In this document: one piece after another, positions 34,208 through 43,922 of the stretch
Numbering within the stretch: position 1 is the first letter of the stretch
How the letters are laid out: each line of letters starts with the position of its first letter
Assembly (NCBI GenBank): GCA_025965115.1
Contig: JAOPXO010000060.1
Location: forward strand, 1 to 45,635
Direction of reading: 5' to 3'
DNA: 45,635 nt
Origin: Aeromicrobium sp.
Lineage (GTDB): Bacteria; Actinomycetota; Actinomycetes; Propionibacteriales; Nocardioidaceae
The notes under the pieces: model-generated
The model's database searches: none
What the model was told of the DNA's origin: nothing
What the model saw: only the letters and a program-made list of their open reading frames with translations
Made by a program: the position numbers and the translations under genes

Positions 34208-35851
34208 GTGGGGGCAGTCATCTCCGAATTAGTCCGGCGCTCTCTCTGGTGCGCGGTCGCCACGTTGATGGTGGCTGTCCCGCTCCAGAGCGCAGCACAC
34301 GCGGATGAGACATCTCCGTCACCCGGCACGACCACCGTCACTCCCGCGCTCGCGACGACATCACCGGCGCGGGTCACGTCATCGACTGTGCAGGCGGGCC
34401 TGACCGGAGCCAGCACCGCGGACTGCCTGGACTACGCCAACGACTTCGACCCCTCGGTCTCCAACATCTCGCCCGGGCCGGCCATCGCGCCCTACACGTC
34501 CGAGCCGGCAGCCGTCGATGCCTGGTTCAACACGACCGACGTCGAGGAGCGCGGCATCTACAACCCGAACGACCAGCGGCCCTGGAAGTTCGCGCAGCAG
34601 TTCGCCCGCCTGCTCTGCTACTCAGCCCCCAACGCCGACATCACCGCGGCCTACTACTTCTTCCGTGCGACCAACAACAGCAACACCGATGAGTTCAACC
34701 GGCCCGAGTCCGACTCTGAAACGGTCTTCCGGGTTCTCCAGTGGTTGGCCCAGAATCGCAATGTCAAGACCGAGGTGCTGCTCGACAACACCAACACCTG
34801 CACCACGAATGCGGCCAACGAGACGTGCACGAACATCATGACCCCTACCGCTCGTGCCGCACTGGAGAAGCGATTCGCCCAGATCCCGGGCAGCACGGTG
34901 ACCTACTGCATCAACGGTTGCTTCAACACCGCGCGCTACGGCGTCTATCCCTACGCGATCGAGCACGAGAAGTTCATCACCGTCAGTGACACCGTTTTCC
35001 CCGGCTCCGGTGCCGGCACCCATCCGCTGGTGATCTCGACCTCGGCCAACCTGGCCAGGAGCCAGATCCGCAACTATCGCCAAGAAGCATCCGAGATCTA
35101 CGACGACCAGACCGCCTGGCAGCTGTTCAGCCAGCGCTTCAAGGGCATGCAGGACTGCGCCCTCAATTCGTGCGCCTATCTGGGCAGCTCGACGGTCTAC
35201 AACACTGACAACCCGGACCTCGCGACGACCCCACCCAATCCACTGGGCCTGATCCAGGAGGATGACCGCCGGATCTGGGTCGATCCAATCTTGCGCCACA
35301 CCACCGATGCGGGTCGCGGCACGTCGATCACGTTCTCGCCCGGCCGCAACGCCGACGTCAACAGCTTCGATGTCTACGTCAATCAGTTCGACAACGTCGA
35401 CTGCGGCACCGACGCCAAGATTCGCGTCGCGATGTTCAAGCTGACCGACGCCAAGGCCGACAAGATGGCGGCGACGCTCAAGTCCCTCACCAGTCGCGGC
35501 TGCGACGTCAAGATGCTCATGACATCCGAGGCAGGTCAGACGATCATCTCGACCTCGGTCCGCAACACGCTGACCGCGGCAGGCGTCGACTTCAAATGTG
35601 CCGTTGACGGCATGCACACCAAGCTCATCCTGATCGGCCCTGAGTCGGGCAACCTTGGAAGCGTCCTCACCGGCACCGAGAACATGTCGGTGGCGGGCCA
35701 GCTCTACAACGAGGAGCACGTCATCGCCTTTGATGCGCGCAAGGCGACCGGCGCGACCCGCACCGCGATACGCGCGGTCTACGACGACTACCAACACGAG
35801 TGGTTCGAGCTCTCCAGGGGCGCGTCCAAGAGCAATTGCGGGGCAAAATGA
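34208..35851 (+). CDS. Secreted phospholipase D-like protein
   Basis: A 547-residue exported protein with a signal peptide (core LWCAVATLMVAVPL, ending AHA-D, about residue 36) and a Thr/Ser-rich spacer. Two PLD-type half-sites are visible: EHEKFITVS followed by STSANLARSQ (about residues 257-291), and MHTKLILIGPESG followed by LTGTENMS (about 476-500). Both keep the H-x-K pair, but the usual Asp is S in the first and G in the second, so activity is likely yet not certain. Many cysteines suggest disulfides. The GTG at 34208 is the only start giving a proper signal peptide. Its TGA overlaps the next ATG (ATGA), so the PLD-like and FN3 proteins are translationally coupled. Substrate may be phospholipid or nucleic acid. 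Confidence 0.82.
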   Translation: MGAVISELVRRSLWCAVATLMVAVPLQSAAHADETSPSPGTTTVTPALATTSPARVTSSTVQAGLTGASTADCLDYANDFDPSVSNISPGPAIAPYTSEPAAVDAWFNTTDVEERGIYNPNDQRPWKFAQQFARLLCYSAPNADITAAYYFFRATNNSNTDEFNRPESDSETVFRVLQWLAQNRNVKTEVLLDNTNTCTTNAANETCTNIMTPTARAALEKRFAQIPGSTVTYCINGCFNTARYGVYPYAIEHEKFITVSDTVFPGSGAGTHPLVISTSANLARSQIRNYRQEASEIYDDQTAWQLFSQRFKGMQDCALNSCAYLGSSTVYNTDNPDLATTPPNPLGLIQEDDRRIWVDPILRHTTDAGRGTSITFSPGRNADVNSFDVYVNQFDNVDCGTDAKIRVAMFKLTDAKADKMAATLKSLTSRGCDVKMLMTSEAGQTIISTSVRNTLTAAGVDFKCAVDGMHTKLILIGPESGNLGSVLTGTENMSVAGQLYNEEHVIAFDARKATGATRTAIRAVYDDYQHEWFELSRGASKSNCGAK

Positions 35852-38319
35852 CAGGCCGCCGGTTCCAACTGATCGCCTTGGCAGGGGCGCTGCTCGTCGC
35901 TCTCGTGTTCGGTGGCAGCTCGGTGACGTTCGGCGTGACCTACAAGTTTTCGCCCCCCACCGGCCTGACGTCGTCCGACAACTCCAATGCCTCGATCACC
36001 CTCACCTGGAAGCGCACCTCAACCGTCAACCGCTATGCGATCCAGTACTCCACCAGCTCGAAGTTCACCAACCCCAAGTACCGCGTCCCGGACAACGTCA
36101 CCAGTCAGGCGCTTGCCGTCGCGGCAGTGCACGACCTCGAGCCAGCGACGGCCTACTACTTCCGCATTCGATCGACCGCTGCCAACGGCGACAATCTGTC
36201 GGACTGGTCGAAGTCGGTCAAGATCTCAACGGCCACCTATGCCTTCTCGGCCCCGTCGACCCCGAAGTTCACCAACATCCTGAGCACGTCGGCAGACGTC
36301 TCGTGGAGTGAGGTGCCCAATGCTGGCAAGTACCGCGTTGCCTACTCGACCTCGAGCAGCTTCGCCTCCACCGCCGTCATCAAGTACGTCTATCCGGTCG
36401 ACAACGCGGTGACGCTCACCGGCCTGACGACGGGCGTGAAGTACTACGTCAAGGTGCGGGCGCTCGAATCCAAATCTGATGACAATGGTGACCCCTATCT
36501 CCTGACGGCCTACTCCTCGGTGGCCAACGTCACCACGACGACGTACACCACCCAGCCGCCCGCCGACTTCAAGATCATCGGCAACTACAAGAACACCTTC
36601 GTCCTGAGCTGGACCGGGGTGCCCGGCGCGAACGCCTACCGGGTCCAGACGACGTACGGCACCACCAAGCGCTATCTCGCGTCGAATGAGCCGATTCCGG
36701 CCGGCGCGGGCTCGTTCTCGCACTCGGGCAACACCTGGACCGCGACGCTCAACAAGTTCTGCGACTCAGCGACCAATGTCTGCAGCGCATACGTGCCGGC
36801 GAAGTCCTACTCCTTCGGGGTCACCGCGAAGGCTGATGACACGCGCATCAGCGAATACACCACGCGCATCAGCACGACGTCCACGGCGCTGCCGCTGACA
36901 ACACCCAATGACTTCACCCTCAAGGGCACAACAAGCGGCAGTCTCACCCTGAGCTGGCAGAAGGTCGACGGCGCAGCGTCATACCGCCTGCAGGAGAAGA
37001 AGTCGTCGACATCCGGCGAGACCCGCTACCTGTACAACATCTGCGGCACCAACTCGCCCGTCACCTGCACCTACGACGGCGACACCATCAGCGTCACCCT
37101 GACGTCTTTCACCTCCAACTCGACCGGGGTCTCGACACCGTTCACCGCCAAGTCGACCTACTACCTCAAGGTGACGGCCCAGGCCAATGTCACGGGAGCT
37201 GTGACCGACACCTATACGCAGTTCGACGATCGTGCCTCCGAGTACACCGCGGCCTACCTCAAGGCGACGACTGACGCCTTCATCTTCAGCCCACCGCCGC
37301 TGTCCACGGTGAAGCTCGATGTCGACGCTGTGACCCTGAGCTGGCCGAGCGTGACCGGCGCAAGCGCCTACGTCGTCGACCGGACGACGGACACCACGTT
37401 CGCCACGATCAATTCGAGCACGTGTGTGGATCTTGCGGCACTCAACGCCGATCCGCTCAACCCGCCCGGCACGACGACGTACCAGCACAAGTTCGGGTCC
37501 CTGAACGATGAGACCTCTTACTTCTTCCGCATCCGCATCGTCGACAACTGCACGAGCAAGGCTGCGCAGAGCGCGAACTCGGCGGTCATCTCCGCCCGTA
37601 CGACGGCGGGTGCCGGGTCACTCACGGGCCAGGTCGTCGGCGGCAGCAACCCGGGCAATCTCTCCGATGCCAAGTCGACCATGACGGCGACCGCCTACGC
37701 GTACCAGGATTCAGAGACCGGTTCGAGCCAGGAAGTCGCCGGCACGACGGACGTCAATCCCGACGGCAGCTACACGATCGAGGGCCTCCGGCCGGGGCCA
37801 TACCAGGTGCAGCTGAGCCAGAACGGCGACAAGAACTACACCTCGCCGTGGGTCAGCGCCAAGTCGAGTGCCAGTGACTGGGATGACGACTCACACGAGT
37901 TCCAGGTCAAGGCCGGCGTCTACACCGTGCCTGGCAACGGTGGCTCGTTCGCGATGCCCGACACTCCGGTCAACGTCGGCCAGACCCTGAGCGGCACCGT
38001 GGTGCGGGTCACCGGCGGCGCGGCCCAGGAGGATGTCACGGTGACGGCCATCGGCGCGCCGGTCGATCCGGCCGACCTCACTCGTGAGGTGCGTGACGTC
38101 GACATCACTGACAGCAGCGGCCATTACTCATTCACCGGCCTGTTCCCCGACAAGTACAAGATCACGCTCGCGCGGAGCATCTCGGCGCCGCTGCGCGGCT
38201 CGTCATTCTGGGTCAACCCACTCGCCGCTCACCCGTTCATCAACGTGGGTGTGTGCCTCGCGTCCGAATCGAGCACGATCTGCACTCCGACCCCGGGCAG
38301 CAACGACAACAACCAGTAG
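35848..38319 (+). CDS. Large exported FN3 repeat protein with carboxypeptidase-regulatory-like domains
   Basis: An 823-residue exported protein. An N-terminal hydrophobic segment (LIALAGALLVALVFGG, about 7-22) acts as signal peptide or anchor. Five FN3-like modules follow (roughly 30-130, 135-235, 237-350, 352-475, 480-590; e.g. ATAYYFRIRSTAANGDNLSDW, VSWSEVPNAGKYRVAYST, LSWTGVPGANAYRVQ, LSWQKVDGAASYRLQ, LSWPSVTGASAYVVD). Modules 4 and 5 contain cysteine pairs. Two carboxypeptidase-regulatory-like beta domains come last (SLTGQVVGGSNPGNL to GPYQVQLSQN; LSGTVVRVTGGAAQ to PDKYKITLARS). No sorting signal or catalytic motif is seen. The ATG at 35848 overlaps the PLD-like stop. It is probably a surface or matrix partner of the PLD-like enzyme. 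Confidence 0.85.
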   Translation: MTGRRFQLIALAGALLVALVFGGSSVTFGVTYKFSPPTGLTSSDNSNASITLTWKRTSTVNRYAIQYSTSSKFTNPKYRVPDNVTSQALAVAAVHDLEPATAYYFRIRSTAANGDNLSDWSKSVKISTATYAFSAPSTPKFTNILSTSADVSWSEVPNAGKYRVAYSTSSSFASTAVIKYVYPVDNAVTLTGLTTGVKYYVKVRALESKSDDNGDPYLLTAYSSVANVTTTTYTTQPPADFKIIGNYKNTFVLSWTGVPGANAYRVQTTYGTTKRYLASNEPIPAGAGSFSHSGNTWTATLNKFCDSATNVCSAYVPAKSYSFGVTAKADDTRISEYTTRISTTSTALPLTTPNDFTLKGTTSGSLTLSWQKVDGAASYRLQEKKSSTSGETRYLYNICGTNSPVTCTYDGDTISVTLTSFTSNSTGVSTPFTAKSTYYLKVTAQANVTGAVTDTYTQFDDRASEYTAAYLKATTDAFIFSPPPLSTVKLDVDAVTLSWPSVTGASAYVVDRTTDTTFATINSSTCVDLAALNADPLNPPGTTTYQHKFGSLNDETSYFFRIRIVDNCTSKAAQSANSAVISARTTAGAGSLTGQVVGGSNPGNLSDAKSTMTATAYAYQDSETGSSQEVAGTTDVNPDGSYTIEGLRPGPYQVQLSQNGDKNYTSPWVSAKSSASDWDDDSHEFQVKAGVYTVPGNGGSFAMPDTPVNVGQTLSGTVVRVTGGAAQEDVTVTAIGAPVDPADLTREVRDVDITDSSGHYSFTGLFPDKYKITLARSISAPLRGSSFWVNPLAAHPFINVGVCLASESSTICTPTPGSNDNNQ

Positions 38320-38332
38320 CCACGCGGACTGG

Positions 38333-38338
38333 TAGCCT
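38333..38338 (+). promoter_or_regulatory. Possible -10 element of the leuA leader
   Basis: TAGCCT lies 9 bases before the leader-peptide ATG, so the transcript would start only a few bases ahead of it. Confidence 0.4.
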
Positions 38339-38347
38339 AGGCGGACC

Positions 38348-40199
<1,852 letters not shown>

Positions 40200-40210
40200 G
40201 CAAAACCGAC

Positions 40211-40250
40211 ACGGCCCATTACTGTACCCGCCGGTACAGTAGTGGGCCGT
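40211..40250. terminator. 18-bp palindrome after leuA (terminator or operator)
   Basis: ACGGCCCATTACTGTACC, loop CGCC, then GGTACAGTAGTGGGCCGT: an 18-bp stem with a single G-U pair. It starts 11 bases after the leuA stop, so it can act as its terminator, although only a short T-poor tail follows. The inner TACTGTACC/GGTACAGTA also resembles a TetR-type operator. Confidence 0.7.
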
Positions 40251-40266
40251 TGTCGCGATACGATCG

Positions 40267-40284
40267 GGGTGACGCCGATCACCC
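40267..40284. promoter_or_regulatory. CRP/GlxR-like operator before the lysine-catabolism operon
   Basis: GGGTGA-N6-TCACCC contains a perfect GTGA-N6-TCAC, the core recognised by CRP-family regulators. It lies just after a TACGAT hexamer (40259-40264) that could be a -10 element, so binding would probably repress. Confidence 0.5.
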
Positions 40285-40336
40285 TTCGGTGCAGGTCTTG
40301 TCGCGACGTGATCCGTTGCGAATGTGAGGAGGATTC

Positions 40337-41431
40337 ATGGCGCGCATCATCAACCAGGTTGCAGTCTTCGGTCTGGGCAAAGTGGGCGAGCTCGTCGCCG
40401 TCATGTTGGGGGAGTCCGGCTTCAAGGTCATCGGCTATGACGCTGCACCCCGCGACCTGCCCCAAATTGGGATTGGCGATTTCGAGGTACGTGCGCTCGA
40501 CGTGAAGGATGACGGCGTACTGCGTGAGTCGCTGCGTGGAGTCGACGCCATCATCTCCTGCCTCCCGTACAACCTGAACGTCCCCGTTGCCGAGGCCGCA
40601 GCCGACACCGGCGTGCACTACTTCGACCTCACCGAAGACGTCCCGACGACCAACCGAGTCATCGAGCTGGCCAAGGGTTCGAGCGTCGCGTTCGCACCGC
40701 AGTGCGGACTCGCGCCTGGCCTGATCGGCATCATCGGCGCCTCGATTGCCAAGACCTTCGACGAGATCCGCTCGATCGAGCTCAAGGTCGGCGCGCTGCC
40801 GCAGAACCCGACGGGTCTGCTCGGCTATGCCATCAACTGGTCGCCCGAAGGCGTTGTCAACGAGTACCTCAACGACTGCGAAGTTCTCCGCTCGGGCCAC
40901 CGGCAGATGGTGCCTGCCATGACCGAGAAGGAGCGCGTCTTCATCGGTGGCATCGAGCTCGAGGCGGCTCTGACATCCGGCGGACTCGGCACGATGTGCC
41001 AGACGTACGAGGGTGGCGTCCACCGGCTCGACTACAAGACGCTGCGCTATCCGGGGCATTTCGACCAGATGCACTTCCTGTTCGACGAGCTCAACCTGCG
41101 TGACCAGCCCGAGCTGGTGGGCAAGATGCTGGTCGACTCCAAGCCGCCGGTCAGCGATGACATCGTCTACATCCACGCAGCGGTCGAGGGTGTGAAGTCA
41201 GGTCAGCCTTTCCGCGAGAACTACGTACGTGGCTACAAGCCCCTCGACATCTCGGGCCGCATCTGGCGGGCCATTTCTTGGACCACCGCTGCTTCGGCGG
41301 TCAGCGTCGTCGAGCTTGTGGCGGACGGGGTGCTCCCGGGCGCAGGATTCATCAAGCAGGAAGACATCACCCTCGAGCAGCTCTACTCGACGCAGGCCGG
41401 AAGGCATTTCGCCGAGCAGGGACGGATCTGA
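40337..41431 (+). CDS. Lysine 6-dehydrogenase / saccharopine dehydrogenase-like protein
   Basis: A 364-residue NAD(P)-dependent enzyme. The Rossmann motif VFGLGKVGE is at the N-terminus; SCLPYNLNVPVAEAAADTGVHYFDL, FAPQCGLAPGLIGIIG, LTSGGLGTMCQTYEGG and LDYKTLRYPGHFDQM (parts: APQCGLAPGL, TSGGLGTM, DYKTLRYPGH) match the saccharopine-dehydrogenase-like fold. Size and these segments fit L-lysine 6-dehydrogenase (direct lysine to aminoadipate semialdehyde) at least as well as saccharopine dehydrogenase, and no lysine-ketoglutarate reductase is next to it. GAGGAGG precedes the ATG. The next gene, one base after the stop, is the aldehyde dehydrogenase expected for the following step. A CRP-like site lies upstream. 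Confidence 0.8.
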   Translation: MARIINQVAVFGLGKVGELVAVMLGESGFKVIGYDAAPRDLPQIGIGDFEVRALDVKDDGVLRESLRGVDAIISCLPYNLNVPVAEAAADTGVHYFDLTEDVPTTNRVIELAKGSSVAFAPQCGLAPGLIGIIGASIAKTFDEIRSIELKVGALPQNPTGLLGYAINWSPEGVVNEYLNDCEVLRSGHRQMVPAMTEKERVFIGGIELEAALTSGGLGTMCQTYEGGVHRLDYKTLRYPGHFDQMHFLFDELNLRDQPELVGKMLVDSKPPVSDDIVYIHAAVEGVKSGQPFRENYVRGYKPLDISGRIWRAISWTTAASAVSVVELVADGVLPGAGFIKQEDITLEQLYSTQAGRHFAEQGRI

Positions 41432-41432
41432 C

Positions 41433-42935
41433 ATGACTGAAGTCGCCACCCGCACCACAGACATCCTCAACCGCCTCGGCGCCGGCGACCCGTTCGTCGC
41501 CGACGGTGACCTGGCCTGCATCTCACCGATCGACGGTGCCGAGATCGGCCGCCTTCGCTCGCACACCGCGGGCGAGGCCGCCGACCTGATCGGCCGCGCG
41601 CAGTCCGCCTTCGAGCAGTGGCGGACCGTGCCGGCCCCGATCCGCGGACAGTTCGTCCGCGAGCTCGGTGAGCTGCTGCGCGAGCACAAGGACGATCTGG
41701 GCGCCCTGGTCTCGATCGAGGCGGGCAAGATCGTGACCGAGGGCCTCGGTGAGGTGCAGGAAATGATCGACATCTGCGATCTCGCCGTCGGTCTGTCGCG
41801 TCAGCTGCACGGGCTCACGATCGCGACCGAACGCCCGGGCCACCGGATGATGGAGCAGTGGCACCCGCTCGGTGTCATCGGAGTCATCTCGGCGTTCAAC
41901 TTCCCGGTCGCCGTATGGTCCTGGAACGCTGCGCTGGCGTTCGTGTGCGGCGATGCGGTCGTCTGGAAGCCATCCGAGAAGACCCTGCTCACTGCGCTCG
42001 GTTGTCAGGCACTCGCTGCTGAGGCGGCCCGCCGGGCCGGCGTACCTGATGGACTGTCGTCCGTGCTGATCGGTGACCGCACGGTCGGCGAGATCCTTGT
42101 TGATGACCCCCGTGTTGCGCTGATCTCGGCCACTGGTTCGACCCGCATGGGCAAGGAGGTCGCGCCACGCGTGGCCGCCCGACTTGGTCGTACGCTCCTG
42201 GAGCTCGGCGGCAACAATGCCGCGATCGTCGCGCCCTCGGCCGATCTCGACCTCGCCGTACGCGGCATCGTGTTCTCAGCGGTCGGCACCGCGGGCCAGC
42301 GCTGCACGTCGCTGCGCCGCATCATCGTGCACGAATCGATCAAGGACGATCTGGTCAGCCGTTTGAAGGCGGCTTACGAGACGCTGCCGATCGGCTCACC
42401 ACTAGACCCGTCGACGCTGGTCGGCCCGCTCGTCGATGAGCCTGCGTTCAAGGCGTTTGGCGCTGCGGTCACGCAGGCCCAGGGCGATGGTGGCGAGCTC
42501 GTCACCGGCGGCACCCAGTCGGCCAGTGAGGGTGGCTACTACGTGCACCCTGCGATCGTCGACATGCCCAAGCAGACCGAGATCGTCAAGGCTGAGACAT
42601 TTGCCCCGCTGCTCTACGTCCTCACCTACTCCGACTTCGACGAAGCGCTGGCACTGCACAATGACGTCGCTCAGGGCCTCTCGTCGTCGATCTTCACGCT
42701 CAACGTCCGCGAGGCGGAGAAGTTCGTGTCGGTCGTCGGCTCCGACTGCGGCATAGCCAATGTCAACATCGGTCCGTCCGGTGCGGAGATCGGCGGTGCA
42801 TTCGGCGGCGAGAAGGAGACCGGCGGTGGCCGCGAGTCCGGCTCCGACGCGTGGCGCGCCTACATGCGCCGCTCCACCAACACGGTCAACTACTCCACCG
42901 AGCTCCCGTTGGCGCAAGGCGTCGAGTTCGTCTGA
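41433..42935 (+). CDS. ALDH7-type aldehyde dehydrogenase (aminoadipate semialdehyde / P6C dehydrogenase)
   Basis: A 500-residue NAD(P)-dependent aldehyde dehydrogenase of the antiquitin (ALDH7) branch. Active-site motifs: ISAFNFPVAVWSWN, LISATGSTRMGKEV, LLELGGNNAAIV (general base Glu) and GTAGQRCTSLRR (nucleophile Cys). The C-terminal GGEKETGGGRESGSDAWRAYM is the hallmark of alpha-aminoadipate-semialdehyde dehydrogenases. It should oxidise the semialdehyde or its cyclic form P6C to 2-aminoadipate, the step after the upstream dehydrogenase, so the two genes form a lysine-degradation operon. The ATG at 41433 starts one base after the previous stop; the ORF-track extension to 41229 is in another frame of that gene. 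Confidence 0.9.
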   Translation: MTEVATRTTDILNRLGAGDPFVADGDLACISPIDGAEIGRLRSHTAGEAADLIGRAQSAFEQWRTVPAPIRGQFVRELGELLREHKDDLGALVSIEAGKIVTEGLGEVQEMIDICDLAVGLSRQLHGLTIATERPGHRMMEQWHPLGVIGVISAFNFPVAVWSWNAALAFVCGDAVVWKPSEKTLLTALGCQALAAEAARRAGVPDGLSSVLIGDRTVGEILVDDPRVALISATGSTRMGKEVAPRVAARLGRTLLELGGNNAAIVAPSADLDLAVRGIVFSAVGTAGQRCTSLRRIIVHESIKDDLVSRLKAAYETLPIGSPLDPSTLVGPLVDEPAFKAFGAAVTQAQGDGGELVTGGTQSASEGGYYVHPAIVDMPKQTEIVKAETFAPLLYVLTYSDFDEALALHNDVAQGLSSSIFTLNVREAEKFVSVVGSDCGIANVNIGPSGAEIGGAFGGEKETGGGRESGSDAWRAYMRRSTNTVNYSTELPLAQGVEFV

Positions 42936-42971
42936 CGCGCGAATGTCAGTGGCCTGCGAAACACTGGCGGC

Positions 42972-43409
42972 ATGAGCAAAGACGTACAGATCACCTTTGA
43001 CTGCGCCGACCCTGACGCCCTGGCGAAGTTCTGGGCCGAAGTGCTCGGCTACATCCTGCAGCCGCCGCCCGAAGGTTTCGACACCTGGGACGCCGCGCTG
43101 GATGCCTGGGGCGTGCCCGAGGGTGAGCGCAACACCCGCTCCGCGCTGCTCGACCCCGACGGCACCCGGCCACGGGTGTTCTTCCAGAAGGTCCCGGAGG
43201 GCAAGTCAGCCAAGAACCGCGTGCACCTCGACGTACGTTCGGCGCCGGGTCAGCAAGGTGATGAGCGGATGGCGACCCTCGACGCCGAGGCCACGAGGCT
43301 CGAAGCGCTTGGCGCCACCCGGTTCAAGGTGTTCAGCCCTGAGCCCCCGATGGAGGCCGGCTTCATCGTGATGCAGGATCCCGAGGGCAACGAGTTCTGC
43401 CTCGACTAG
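42972..43409 (+). CDS. VOC superfamily (glyoxalase-like) protein
   Basis: A 145-residue protein of the vicinal oxygen chelate fold, similar to the glyoxalase-like family with two beta-alpha-beta-beta-beta repeats. Seen are QITFDCADPDALAKFWAEVLGY at the N-terminus, VFFQKVPEGKSAKNRVHLDV in the middle and VMQDPEGNEFCLD at the end. Catalytic function cannot be named; relatives include lyases, dioxygenases and resistance proteins. An AACACT hexamer lies 6 bases before the ATG, a weaker version of the leaderless pattern. The stop overlaps the convergent DUF3052 gene by four bases. Confidence 0.85.
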   Translation: MSKDVQITFDCADPDALAKFWAEVLGYILQPPPEGFDTWDAALDAWGVPEGERNTRSALLDPDGTRPRVFFQKVPEGKSAKNRVHLDVRSAPGQQGDERMATLDAEATRLEALGATRFKVFSPEPPMEAGFIVMQDPEGNEFCLD

Positions 43410-43825
43410 CGGGTCCGGTTTTCCTTGCGCACTCTGTTTTCCTTGCGCCACATGATTTTGAGTCCCGACCAGTCGGTGTCGATCGCGGCGACCTTGACGT
43501 CGACCATGCCCAGCTCGAGCGCGGTGTCGCGGATGGCATTCTCGTCGACGTCGCTGACGTGACCCGCCGCCTTGCGCGGCCAGGCCACCCACAACGAACC
43601 GGCCGGGAAGATCCACTCGCCCCACCCGGCCATGCCGTCGAGCAGCGACGCTGAACGTACGAACACCAGCGCGACATCGGTCGGACCCGGTGAGACCAGC
43701 TCGACACCGTCGAGGGGTTCGGCGAACTCCCAGTCGTCGCCTGCGTAGAGCACCACCAGACGTACGCCGGCCCTGATGCCGAGCTTCTTGAGCTGTGGCG
43801 TGCCGGAGTAGCCGCTGTCTGCCAT
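43406..43825 (-). CDS. DUF3052 family protein
   Basis: A 139-residue small cytosolic protein of the actinobacterial DUF3052 family, function unknown. Family pattern: GYSGTPQLKKLGIRAGVRLVV (part: TPQLKKLGI), DVALVFVRSASLLDGMAGW, PAGSLWVAWPRKAAGHVSDVDEN and VKVAAIDTDWSGLKIMWRKEN. It ends in a basic tail with a repeated RKENR. TACGCT lies 6 bases before the ATG on this strand, suggesting leaderless expression. It is convergent with the VOC gene and divergent from the SGNH hydrolase gene. Confidence 0.88.
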   Translation of the reverse strand: MADSGYSGTPQLKKLGIRAGVRLVVLYAGDDWEFAEPLDGVELVSPGPTDVALVFVRSASLLDGMAGWGEWIFPAGSLWVAWPRKAAGHVSDVDENAIRDTALELGMVDVKVAAIDTDWSGLKIMWRKENRVRKENRTR

Positions 43826-43831
43826 GGCAGG

Positions 43832-43837
43832 AGCGTA
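43832..43837 (-). promoter_or_regulatory. Putative -10 element of the DUF3052 gene (leaderless)
   Basis: On the reverse strand TACGCT ends 6 bases before the ATG at 43825. Confidence 0.45.
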
Positions 43838-43883
43838 ATGAGTGGTGGACGGGCCAGCCAGGATCGCCTACGTTGAGTCCGGG

Positions 43884-43897
43884 GTGACGCAGGTCAC
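43884..43897. promoter_or_regulatory. CRP/GlxR-like operator before the SGNH hydrolase
   Basis: GTGA-CGCAGG-TCAC, a perfect GTGA-N6-TCAC core, 25 bases before the ATG at 43923. Its left flank GGGGTGACGC is identical to that of the site at 40267. Confidence 0.5.
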
Positions 43898-43922
43898 ATC
43901 ATGATCAACGGGGGTTTGCTTC

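Noticed and set aside
34063-34416. Upstream extension of the CopC-like ORF
   Set aside because: It would bury the signal peptide and overlap the divergent gene; the ATG at 34062 has a well-placed -10-like hexamer.
34622-35797. 391-codon reverse ORF across the PLD-like gene
   Set aside because: Antisense shadow; the forward frame has signal peptide, H-x-K pairs and coupling to the next gene.
34208-38319. CRISPR or tandem-repeat array suggested by repetitive FN3 coding
   Set aside because: Similarity is at protein-domain level, with no regular short DNA repeats or spacers.
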